NCBI RefSeq assembly: GCF_047675955.1
Contig: NC_132913.1
Location: forward strand, 71,295,236 to 71,359,235
DNA length: 64,000 nucleotides
From: Chlorocebus sabaeus
Taxonomy: Eukaryota > Chordata > Mammalia > Primates > Cercopithecidae
Reading direction: 5' to 3'
How positions within the stretch are numbered: the first letter of the stretch is position 1; every line of letters begins with the position of its first letter. Made by a program: the position numbers and the translations under genes. Positions 45,118-55,557 of this stretch are shown in pieces. Under the pieces are notes generated by a model, which worked only from the letters and a program-made list of their open reading frames with translations, was not told where the DNA came from and did not search any database.

Positions 45118-45939
45118 TGACAAAGACATGTTTTATTTCTTATCTCTTCTTTATCATAACATAAAATTCAGCTGCATGATAGCCACTAAATAACTAATAG
45201 GTGAATGAGACTGAATAAATGAATAAGTATTGAAATAGACACATAAACCAGAGGTTAGGCTAAAAAATGAGCTGAACAGGCAAAATGATCAGTCACTCAA
45301 CCAAATATCCATTGGCACTGACTTGAGCAAATTTTATTGAAACCAGGATGATTATAACAATAATAATAATTAATATTTGTTAATAATCTATGATAGTCTA
45401 GTCTGCTGCATAATCTATTCAATTCTCAAATGAGTTTTTAAAGTAAGATTCATTTTAACTTTAAAACTAGTCTGGAGAGGATCAGTTATTATCTCAAGGT
45501 CATTCAAATGATAAGGGTGAAGTTGGTACTCAAACCTCAAATCTCAGGTGTCCCACTCTCAAATTTCCACTTCCTCTTTATCTTTGAACCTATTCTATTT
45601 TTATCCTGTTCCCTGTCATCAAAGCTGAATATACTGCAAATAGCCACCCAACTGCCGTATTCAATAGCCTCTTTTCAAAGATAGTATTACTTAGTTCTTC
45701 TATAGGTTTCAAACAGTGCTGGATTCTTTTTTATATATTAATATATGGTTTATTGATCGTTATTTTTGAGGCAATATTTTGTTTGGCAAAAATTATTGTC
45801 ATTTCCCACGTTGTGTAATTTATAGTTCCAAAGATTGAATTTTTAGATCAGATTTTAAAAGATCAATTGCAAGAAGCTTGAGGTAGTTTGGGGCATTTTA
45901 CATTTTTTAAAATCTCTAAAGGTTTAAAGGAAGTACAGT
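45118..45939. other. Unassigned AT-rich DNA
   Basis: I see no gene or recognisable repeat. The only low-complexity feature is a short ATA/ATT run at 45357-45375. Confidence 0.5.
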
Positions 45940-46215
45940 TTTGTACCACATAATGACATTTTAGCCAATGACAGACCACATACACAATGATGGTCCCATA
46001 AGATTATAATGGAGCTGAAAAATTGCTATTGCCTAGTGACGTTGCGGTTGTCCTAATGTCATAGAGCAACACGATCTTCACGTGTTTGTTGTGATGCTGG
46101 CTTGAACAAACCTACTGTGCTGTCTGTCATATAAAGGTACAGCACATACAATTATGTACATAAAACTTGATAATGGTAATAAACGGCTGTTACTGGTTTA
46201 TGTATTTCCTATACT
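45940..46215. mobile_element. DNA transposon remnant (Tigger-like)
   Basis: The sequence 'ttttgtaccacataatgac...atgatggtcccataagattataatggagctgaaaaattgctat...aaacggctgttactggtttatg' matches an old, CpG-depleted primate-lineage DNA transposon that I associate with the Tigger group. I am not sure of the subfamily, and no transposase frame is present. Confidence 0.55.
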
Positions 46216-46380
46216 ATATTTTAATAGTTATTTTATTTTTTAAAATTTCAATAGGTTTTGGGGGAACAGATGGTATTTGTTTACATGAATAGCTATTTTA
46301 GGGGTGATTTCAGAGTTTTGGTGCACCCATCACCCAACTACTGTGTACCAGTGTACACTATAACCTGTGTGTAGTCTTTT

Positions 46381-46675
46381 TTTTTTTTTTTTTAAGACGG
46401 GGTCTTGCTCTGTCACCCAGGCTGGAGTGCAGTGGCACAATCTTGGCTCTCTACAACCTCTGCCTCCCGGGTTCAAGTGATTCTCCCTCCTTAGCATCCT
46501 GAGGAGCTGGGATTACAGGCACATGCCACTATGCCTGGCTAATTTTTGTATTTTTAGTAGAGATGGGCTTTCACCATGTTGGTCAGGCTGGCCTCGAACT
46601 CCTGAATTCAAGTGATCCGCCCACCTCGGCCTCCCAAAGTGCTGGGGTTACAGGCATGAGCCACTGCGCCTGGCC
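46381..46675 (-). mobile_element. AluS-type SINE
   Basis: This full-length antisense Alu lies within the L1 3'UTR. The target-site duplication ctgtgtgtagtctttt (46365-46380) and ctgtgtgtaggctttt (46678-46693) differs at one base, and the L1 sequence continues cleanly across it. Confidence 0.94.
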
Positions 46676-46706
46676 CACTGTGTGTAGGCTTTTATCCCTC
46701 AACCCC

Positions 46707-49700
46707 CTACACCCTTTCCCCAGAGTTCCTGAAGTCCATTGTATAATTCTTATGCCGTTGCAGCCTTATAACTTGGCTCCCATTTATGAGTGAGAAAATA
46801 TGATATTTGGTTCATTCCTGAGCTACTTCACTTAGAATAATGGTCTCTAATTCTATCCAGGTTGCTCAAAATGCAATTGTTTTGTTACTTTTTATGACTG
46901 AGTAGTATGCCATAGTATATGTATGTATATATATATACACTCATATATATATATATAATGTGATATATACATAATATATATATCACATTTCTTTATCCAC
47001 TCATTAATTGATGGCCATTGGGCTGGTTCCATATTTTTGCAATGGCAAATTGTCCTGCTAGAAACATGCGTGTGCGAGTATCTTTTTCTTATAATGACCT
47101 CTTTTCCTCTGGGTAGATACCCAGAACTGGGATTGCTGGATCAAATAGTAGATCTACTTTTAGTTCTTTAAGGAGTCTCCACACTGTTTTCCATAGTGTT
47201 TGTACTAATTTACATTCCCACCTACAGTGTAAAAATATTCCCTTTTTGCCACATCCATGCCAACATCCATTATTTTTTGATTTTTTGATTATGGCCATTC
47301 TTGCAGGAGTAGAGGTGGTATCACGTTAAGATTTTCCTTTGCATTTCCTGATTATTAATGATATTGAGCATCTTTTCATATGTTTGTTGGCCATTTGTAT
47401 ATCTTCTTTACAAAATAGTCTATTTATGTCTTTAGCCCACTTTTTGATGAGATCGTTTGTTTTGTTCTTGCTGATGGTTTGATTTCCTTATAAATTCCAG
47501 ATATTAGCCCTTTATCAATTGTATGGATTGTGAAGATTTCCTCCTGCTCTGTGGGTTGTCTGTTTGCTCTGCTTATTATTTCTTTTGCTGTGCATACGCA
47601 TTTTAGCTTAATTAAGTCCCATCTATTAAATTTTGTTTTTGTCGCATTTGCTTTTGGGTTCTTGGTCATGAAGTCTTTGCCTAACCCATTGTCTACAGAG
47701 GTTTTTCCAATGTTGTGTTCTAGAATGTTTATTGTTTTAGGTCTGAGATTTAAGTCTTTGATCCATCTTGAGTTGATTTTTGTATCAGGTGAGAGGTGAG
47801 GATCCAGTTTCTTTCTTCTATATGTGGCTTGCCAATTATTCCAGCACCCTTTGTTGAATAGGGTGTTCCTTTCCCCACGTTATGGTTTTGTTTGCTTTGT
47901 CAAAGATCAATTGATTGTGAGGATTTGACTTTATTTCTGGGTTCTCTATTCTGTCCATTGGTCTATATGCCTATTTTTATACCAGTACCATGCTGTTTTG
48001 ATGACTATGGACTTATAGTATATTTAATGGTTTGTAGCAGGTAATGTAATGCCAGATCTGTCCTTTTTTCTTAGTCTTGCTTTGACTATGCAGGCTTATG
48101 TTTGGTTCCATATGAATTCTAGGATTTTTTTTTTTCTAGTTTTGTGAAGAATGATGGTGGTATTTTGATGGAAACTGCATTTAATTTGTAGATTTCTTTT
48201 GGCAGTATAGTCATTTTCACAAGATTGATTTTACCCATCCATAAGCACGGGATGTGTTTCTATTTGTTTATATCCTCTATGATTTCTTTCATCAGTGTTT
48301 TGTAGTTTTCCTTGTAGAGGTCTTCCATCTCCTTGGTTAAGTATATTTCTAAGTATTTTATTTAATTTTTGCAGCTATTGTAAAAAGGACTGAGTTCTTG
48401 ATTGGATTCTCAGCTTGGTCACTACTGATGTATAGCAGAACTACTAGTTTGTGTACATTAATTTTTTATACTGATATTTTGCTGAATTTATTTACCAGGT
48501 CTAAGAGCTTTTTGGATGAGTCTTTAGGGTTTTCTAAGTATAAGATCATGTCATGAGTAAACAGCAAGAGTGTGACTTCCTCTTTACTGATTTGGATGCC
48601 CTTTATTTCTTTCTCTTGTCTGATTGCTCTGGCTAGGAATTCCAGTACAATGTTGAATAGAAGTGGTGAGAGTGGGTATCCTTTCTTGTTTCAGTTATTA
48701 GGGGGAATGCTTTCATCTTTCCCCTGTTCAGTCTAAAGTTGGCTGTGGATTTTCCATGGATGGCTTTTATTGCCTTAAACTATGTCCCTTCTATGCAAAT
48801 TTTACTGAGAGTTTTAATCACAAAGGGATGCTAGATTTTGTCAAATGCTTTTTTTGCTTCTATTGATATGATCATGTGATTTTTGTTTTTAATTCTGTTT
48901 ATGTGGTGCATCACATGTACTGACACGTGGATGTTAAACTATTCCTGCACCCCAGGTATGAAACCCACTTGAACATGGTGGATTATCTTTTTGATATGCT
49001 GTTGCATTCAGTTTGCTAGTATTTTGTTGAGAATTTTTGCATCTATGTTCATCAGGGATATTGGCCTGTAGTTTTCTTATTTTTTTGTTATGTCATTTCC
49101 TGGTTCTGGTATTAGGGTGATACTGGCTTCATAGAATGATTTAGGGAGAATTCTCTCTTTCTCTATCTTTTGGTATAGTGGCTATAGGATTGTTATCAAT
49201 TCATCTTTGAATGTCTAGAATTCAGCTGTGAATCCATCCGGTCCTGGACTTTTTTTTTGTTGGTAACTTTTTAATTACCATTTCAATCTTGCTGCTTGGT
49301 ATTGGTCAGTTCAGAGTTTCTATTTCTTCCTGGTTTAATCTAGGAGGGTTGTATATTTCCAGGAATTTGTCTATCTCCTCTAGGTTTTCTAGTTTATGCA
49401 CATGAAGCTGTGCATAGTAGCCTTGAATGATCTTTTGTATTCCTTTGGTATTGGTTGTAATATCTCCTGTTTTATTTCTAATTGAGCTCATTTGCATCTT
49501 CTCTCTTCTTTTCTTGGTTAATCTTGCTAATGCTCTATCAATTTATTTATCTTTTCAAAGAGCCAGCTTTTTGTTTTATCTTTTGCGTTTTTTGTTTCAA
49601 TTTTATTTAGTTGTGCTCTGATCTTGCTTATTTCTTTTTTTCTGCTGGGTTGGGGTTTGGTTTGTTCTTTTTTCTCTAGCTCCTTGAGGTATGACCTTAG

Positions 49701-50970
49701 ATTGTTTGTTTGTGCTCTTTCAGACTTTTTGATGTAGTCATTTAATGCTATGAACTTTCTTCTTAGCAGTGTCTTTGCTCTATCCCAGAGGTTTGGATAG
49801 GTTGTGTGACTATTATCATTCAGTTCAAATAATTTTGTAATTTGCATCTTGAATTCATTGTTGGCCCAGTGATCATTCAGGGACAAGTTACTTAATTTCC
49901 ATGTAATTGCATCATTTTATGGGTTCCTTTAAATGATCTCCAATTTTATTCCACTGTGGCCTGAGAGAGGACTTGCTATAATTTGGTTTTCTTAAATTTA
50001 TTGAGACTTATTTTGTGGCCTATGATATTGTTTGTCTTGGAGAATATTCCATGGCTGATGAATAGAAAGTATATTATGCAATTGTTGGGTAGAATGTTCT
50101 GTAAATATCTGTTAAGTCCATTTATTCTAGGGTATGGTTTAAGCCTATTATTTCTTTGTTGATTTTCTTTCTTGATGACTTGTCTAGTGCTGTGAGTGGA
50201 ATATTGAAGTCCTTGCTATTATTGTGTTGCTATCTATCTCATGTCTCAGGTCTAGTAGTAACTGTTTTATAAATATGGGAGCTCCACTGTTAGATGCATA
50301 TATATTTAGAATTGTGATATTTTCCTATTTGACTAGTCCTTTTATCATTATATAATGTCCTTTTATCATTATATAATGTCTGTTTTAACACTACTGTTGC
50401 TTTAAAGTTTGTTTTGTCTTATATAAGAAGAGCTGGGCCGGGCGCGGTGGCTCAAGCCTGTAATCCCAGCACTTTGGGAGGCCGAGACGGGCGGATCACG
50501 AGGTCAGGAGATCGAGACCATCCTGGCTAACATGGTGAAACCCCGTCTCTACTAAAAATACAAAAAAATAAGCCGGGCGAGGTGGCGGGCGCCTGTAGTC
50601 CCAGCTGCTCGGGAGGCTGAGGCAGGAGAATTGCGTGAACCCGGGAGGCGGAGCTTGCAGTGAGCAGAGAGCGGGCCACTGCACTCCAGCCTGGGTGACA
50701 GAGCGAGACTCCGTCTCAAAAAAAAAAAAAAAAAAAAAAAAGAAGAGCTAATCCTGCTCATGTTTGGTGTCCATTTGCAAGGAATATCTTTTTCCACCCC
50801 TTTACCTTAAGTTTATGTGAGTCCTTAGGTATCAGGTGAGTCTCTTGAAGATGGTAGATAATTTGTTGGTGAATTCTTATCCAGTCTGCCATTCCATATC
50901 TTTTAAGTGGAGTATTTGGGCCATTTACATTCACTGTTAGTACTGAGATATGAGGTACTCTTCTATTCAT
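46707..50970 (-). pseudogene. L1 ORF2 relic, second element
   Basis: The start codon is at 50970-50968, and the N-terminal endonuclease sequence reads MNRRVPHISVLTVNVNGP, then LQETHL. The expected stop TAG lies at 46709-46707, after the L1PB-style C-terminal extension. An AluY interrupts it at 50435-50739. Surviving frames (50758-51009, 49527-49886, 49306-49497, 47424-47669, 47089-47298) are separated by shifts and stops, so no functional endonuclease-reverse transcriptase can be made. Confidence 0.88.
50435..50739 (+). mobile_element. Young AluY, Old World monkey type
   Basis: This is a sense Alu with intact CpGs, 'ctcaagcctgtaatccc', 'gagacgggcggatcacgagg' and 'gccgggcgaggtggcgggcgcc', as in AluYRa-like copies. 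The tail is about 24 A. The target-site duplication aagaagagct lies at 50425-50434 and 50740-50749. It splits the ORF2 relic of the second L1. Confidence 0.95.
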
Positions 50971-51039
50971 TTTGCTATTTGTTTTCTGAATTCTTTTTTT
51001 TTTCCCCATTGTTTTGTTGTTTAATAGGTCCTGTGAGAC

Positions 51040-52452
51040 TTATGCTTTAAGGAGATTCTATTTTTGTATATTTTTGATAGAGACAGGAGACAGCCAAATG
51101 CCACCCAGGCCATTGTGAAGAGGGAGTTTGCCTAAACATGGCCACAGTGAAAAATTTCATCCTTTAACACACACACAGTAAGGAAAATAAATTAATGTGG
51201 AGTGACTCAGACTAAGGGCCTGCCTGGGCATGGGGAGAATGGGGTGGAGCCGCTGGGAATTTGTGTATTATGCACGGAGGGGATCCTGGCCTCTTCAGCT
51301 CCTGTGTGGTGGCCTGGTATTCAATATGTGAGGTGGGAGCCTGTTGGCAGGATCCCCCTGATCCCCCACTTTTTTTTCTCTGAGAGCTTTCTTTTAATGA
51401 ATTCCACTCTCCTCACCTTTCAATGTGTCAATATATCTAATTTTTCCTGGTCTTGAGACTAGAACATGGATTTTAACTGAACTAAGGAGCAAAAAAATCC
51501 TTCAATATTTTGAGGATTTGTTTCAAGATTTAGAACTACTTTTAGCAGCTCTTATAGTGCTGGCTTGATAATGGGAAATTCTCTCAGCATTTGTTTGTCT
51601 GAAAAAGACTATCTTTCCTTCATTTATGAAGCTTAGTTTCACTGGATACAAAATTTTTGACTGATAATTTTTTTGTTTAAGGAGGCTAAAGTTAGGACGC
51701 CAATCCCTTCTGGCTTGTAAGGCTTCTTCTGACAAATCTGCTGTTAATCTGATAGGCTTTCCTTTATAGGTTACCTGGTACTTCTATCTCACAGCTCTTA
51801 AGATTCTTTCCTTCATCTTGACTTTACTTAACCTGATGACTGTGTGCCTAGGTGATTATCTTATCTTTTTGCAATGAATTTCCAAGATGTTCTTGGAGCT
51901 TCTTGTATTTGGATGTCTAGATCTCTAGCAAGGCTGGGGAAATTTTCCTTGATTATTCCCTCAAATATGCTTTCCAGACTTTTAGATTTCGCTTCTTCCT
52001 TGGGAACACCAATTATTCTTAGGTTTGGTCATTTAATGTAATTCCAAATATTTTGGAGGCTTTATTTTTTTAAATTATTTTTCTGTGTCTTTGTTGGATT
52101 TGGTTAATTGAAAAGGCTTGTCTTTGAGCTCTGATTTCTTTCTTCTACTTGTTTGGTTCTATCACTGAGACTTTTCAGCGAATTTTGCAATTCTCTATTC
52201 ATTTCCAGAAGTTGTGATTATTTTTTATTTATGCTATTTATTTCACTGGAGGTTTTTCCATTTGTATCCTGTATGTTTTTTGTTAATTTCTTTAAGTGGG
52301 ACTTTACCTTTCTCTGATGTCACCTTGAACTACTTAATAGTCAATTTTCAGATTTCTTTTTCTGGAAATTAAGAGATTTCTTCTTGGTTTGGATCCATTG
52401 CTGGTGAACTAGTGTGATCTTTTGGGGGTGTTAAAGAAACCTGTTTTGTCAT
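51040..52452 (-). pseudogene. L1 ORF1 relic, second element, split by an LTR
   Basis: The start codon is at 52452-52450 and the stop TAA at 51042-51040. Without the LTR and its duplicated target the length is about 976 nt, against about 1,017 nt for an intact ORF1. The C-terminal domain is visible at 51523-51735 (EALQARRDWRPNFSLLKQKN). The LTR entered within the last dozen codons. Frameshifts break the rest. Confidence 0.85.
51075..51504 (+). mobile_element. Solitary endogenous-retrovirus LTR, 430 bp
   Basis: The insert begins TG and ends CA and is flanked by the direct repeat atatttt (51068-51074 and 51505-51511). The L1 ORF1 sequence reads continuously when it is removed. It holds a TATA-like 'gtgtattatgcac' near 51263-51275 and a late 'tcttttaatgaattcc' that may be a decayed polyadenylation signal. 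There is no internal viral sequence, so it is a solo LTR left by recombination. A six- or seven-base duplication points to class II (betaretrovirus-like) or a related group. I cannot assign the family. Confidence 0.82.
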
Positions 52453-52709
52453 ATTACCAAAATTGCTTTTCTGGTTCCTTCTCATTTGGGTAGACTATGT
52501 CAGAGGGAAGCTCTGGGACTCAAGGGCTGCTGATCAGATTCTTTTGACCCACAGGGTGCTCCCTTGTTGTGTTTCTTGCTTCTATCTCCAGGAATGAGGC
52601 TTCCAGAGAGACAAACTGCAGTGGTTATTATTTCTCTTCTGGATCTAGGCACTCAGCGGAGATGCCACGCTCTGGGTTGGCACTGGAGAGTGTCTGCAAG
52701 GAGTCCTGT

Positions 52710-53241
52710 TTAAAGCTGATTGCTTTAAGTGTGGCATGCCCCTCCTTGCCACATGACACACTAACTCCCCTTGCCTTCTGCCATTAAGTTGAGCAGATAT
52801 CAGAGCAGTAGTATACTTCTTGTTTTTTTGTTTGTTTGTTTGTTTGTTTTGGAGATGGAATCAGGATCTGTCATCCAGGCTGGAGTGCAGTGTTCTGATC
52901 TCAGCTCACTGCAACCTCTGCCTCCCGTGTTCAAGCAATTCTCCTGCCTCAGCCTCCCAAGTAGGTGGGACTACAGGTGCGCACCACCACACCCAGCTAA
53001 TTTTTCCATTTTTAGTAGAGACAGGGTTTCACCATGTTGGCCAGGCTGGTCTTGAACTCCTAGCCTCAGGTGATGCACCCACCTCGGTCTCCCAAAGTGT
53101 TGGGATTACAGGCATGAACCACCGCGCCCAGCCGCATGCTTCTTTTAAGGCCTGCAGAACCATGAGCCAAATAAATTTCTTTTCTTTATAAGTTATCTAG
53201 TCTCAGTTATTCCTTCATAGCAACACAAAATGGACTAACAC
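52710..53241 (+). mobile_element. MST-type MaLR LTR, interrupted by an Alu
   Basis: The first part, 'gattgctttaagtgtggca', 'ccacatgacacactaactccccttgccttctgccat', continues after the Alu as 'gcctgcagaaccatgagccaaataaa', 'tctttataagttatctagtctcag' and 'caacacaaaatggactaacac'. This is the 3' part of an MST/MLT1-like LTR. The 5' boundary is approximate. Confidence 0.8.
52820..53133 (-). mobile_element. AluS-type SINE
   Basis: This is an antisense Alu with a (GTTT)n-modified tail at 52829-52849 and an S-type core. Probable imperfect target-site copies are 'gtatacttctt' on the left and 'gcatgcttctt' on the right. It lies inside the MaLR LTR. Confidence 0.9.
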
Positions 53242-53248
53242 AGATAGG

Positions 53249-53294
<46 letters not shown>

Positions 53295-53360
53295 CAAAGC
53301 TCTCTCTCTCTGTGTATATATGTGTATATATTTATAAATATGTAGTTATATATACATGTT
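53242..53360. repeat. GATA microsatellite and adjoining TA/TG tract
   Basis: About twelve GATA units occupy 53250-53294, preceded by one variant unit (aggt). (CT)n and TA/TG-rich sequence follow to about 53360. The minus frame at 53207-53395 translates this repeat and is not a gene. Confidence 0.95.
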
Positions 53361-53400
53361 AGATACATTTGTGTGTCTATATTTATAAATAACACTTTTC

Positions 53401-53700
53401 GGCCCGGCGCGGTAGCTCAAGCCTGTAATCCCAGCACTTTGGGAGGCCGAGACGGGCGGATCACGAGGTCAGGAGATCGAGACCATCCTGGCTAACACGG
53501 TGAAACCCCGTCTCTACTAAAAAAATACAAAAAACTAGCCGGGCGAGGTGGCGGGCGCCTGTAGTCCCAGCTACTCGGGAGGCTGAGGCAGGAGAATGGT
53601 GTAAACCCGGGAGGCGGAGCTTGCAGTGAGCTAAGATCCGGCCACTGCACTCCAGCCTGGGCGACAGAGCAAGACTCCGTCTCAAAAAAAAAAAAAAAAA
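53401..53700 (+). mobile_element. Young AluY, Old World monkey type
   Basis: This CpG-rich sense Alu has 'ctcaagcctg', 'gagacgggcggatcacgagg', 'aactagccgggcgaggtgg' and 'aaacccgggaggcggagc'. The target-site duplication is aaataacacttttc (53387-53400) against aaattacacttttc (53701-53714). It is one of the best-preserved Alus in the window. Confidence 0.96.
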
Positions 53701-53714
53701 AAATTACACTTTTC

Positions 53715-55506
53715 ACTAAATGTTTTTATTTTATCTTTCTCCAGCTCACTTAAATGAGTTCACAGAGTTGCCTGAACACAAACTTTAGAGGCGAGAGCAA
53801 TCCTGATTCTTATTTCTCATACTCAGTTGGTGATAAAAACCTATCATTTCAACCTCTCACATACCTCCCATCATTCAGTGTACTTACAAGTGCCTCCATA
53901 CAGATATTCATCTCTTCAGTAAAATTTAACTCTTCTTACTGTATTTAAAGCACAGATCTGATTCAGTTTTTTTCCCCACTAAATTCTTACCCTTTTCCAG
54001 GCTTATAAGATATTTAACCATTTAATCCTAACCTGACGTCGCAAATTTATTGTCATTGCTTTTCCTACAATTGTGATCTCTACCAGAGTATATGCTTAAC
54101 CTAACTAAGCCCTATCATTTTCTCTTTACCATTTCTTCCATGTGGATTCCCCTGTCTTTACGGCCTCTTGGAAAATTCCTACTCATGTTAAAACACAAGA
54201 TTTATGAAATGCTCCTAATTTCCTAACATTCTATTAAGCCCTTTATATAAAATTTCTTATTTAATCTTCAAAACTACTTTATGGCAAAAACACTTTTGCA
54301 TTTCCGTTATACAGAGGAGGGAACTACAGACTAATGTGGATAAAAACCTTGCTCATGGGCATACCATTATCATGTAGTAAAGTTTGTATTTGAACTCATA
54401 CTTTTTACTATAAGCTATATTAGTCACTTCCAGTGCCAACTCATACAGTTTTTCCTCTGTAAATTCATTTGTATTTGCTCTCTTCTCTTGCCATAATAAT
54501 TATTATATCCCCTTGACCACAGAACATACTTCTAAGCTTCTACTGTAGAATTTGTATATTTACATGTAATTGCTGTGTCTAGTAACTAAAATTGAGTATC
54601 TTGATAGTAGCCATTGTATCTTATTTGTATTTAAATCCAACAATAGTGCATGGTAGATAGTAAGTTTTGTTGAATGAAAACTAAATAAAGAGATGACCCA
54701 AAATAAAAGAAAGTATAATATTTTGGTGACTAACATAAGACAGTTAACATGTGTTTATTTTCTAGTTTGAAAACAATGGTAAAATACAAAAGAAAAATAT
54801 TATTTATTTTCATTTAAAAGATTTTATATGAACTGTATGAATCATCTTATCCCTTTTTTCCAATATTCTAAACCCCATCTCTGAAACCTACCTAAAAATC
54901 AAAATTCATGTAAAATGAAGAATAGGAAATAGTGCCTTAAAAATTTCTAGCATTGATTTATATTAGTCTTTTGAACTACTTTTAAAGTGTTGAGTTAAAC
55001 CACTGTTTTGAAATTTTTTTAGCATATGAATTTTCTTGACAAACCATGTTGTGACATTTATAAAAAATATTATACCAGAAATTCAGAGTTGCAGTGTCAA
55101 AAGTTGTTTTAAAACATCCATGAGTAGGTAGACAACCAATTACATTCTTGTAGTTTTCATCTACTGACCATTGTACATTATTATTTGGGGAAAGGATTAT
55201 CCATGACATAGAAATATCACTCTTTTCAGGAACTCTTCTCAAAGCCTGAGACATTTTCAGACTCTAATCACCTGGAAAGTGAAACACCAATTTTTCTCTA
55301 AGTTGACAGGAAAATAACTTCTGTAACAGGTGCAAGGATCAATACAGAAGTTATATAGTACACGAAGTTTACCTCTTTTTACCTCAAAAACTTCACTGTG
55401 GCCTCTGTGCTACTGGATAGTAAAAACTAAACTAAATAAACTAAAAAGCAAAGAAACCAGTGTTGTAGGTGGGCCGGTTCAGGTTCTTGACTTTGCCACT
55501 CAACGT
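53715..55506. other. Unassigned AT-rich DNA
   Basis: I recognise no gene or repeat family. The minus frame at 54982-55254 and the plus frame at 55330-55524 show no protein similarity that I recognise. Confidence 0.5.
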
Positions 55507-55557
55507 TGTGCACATGTACCCTAGAACTTAAAGTATAATTATAATAATAAAAAAAAG
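55507..55557 (+). mobile_element. Extremely 5'-truncated L1 (about 50 bp)
   Basis: The sequence tgtgcacatgtaccctagaa, then 'cttaaagtataat', an AATAAT-type stretch and eight A is the terminal L1 3'UTR with its tail. Nothing upstream belongs to L1, so the insertion is only the last few tens of bases. No clear target-site duplication is visible. Confidence 0.85.

Larger units (their letters stand above)
46230..52709 (-). mobile_element. Nearly complete L1 (L1PB/L1MA-like), interrupted three times
   Basis: The antisense order is 3'UTR (46230-46706), ORF2 relic (46707-50970), a 69-bp spacer, ORF1 relic (51040-52452) and a short leader (52453 to about 52709). Two Alus (46381-46675, 50435-50739) and one LTR (51075-51504) were added later. 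Without them the element is about 5.4 kb. It is older than the L1 at 12.4-18.8 kb: its longer ORF2 C-terminal extension and the 'gggggaacagatggtatttg' 3'UTR fit the L1PB/L1MA group. The 5' boundary with the next LTR is approximate. Confidence 0.85.

Noticed and set aside
51202..51456. 84-codon plus frame inside the solitary LTR
   Set aside because: It lies wholly within the LTR and crosses its promoter and polyadenylation regions. No retroviral coding region is expected there.
53244..53294. CRISPR-like short repeats
   Set aside because: The repeats are contiguous GATA units with no spacers, in primate nuclear DNA. This is an ordinary microsatellite.
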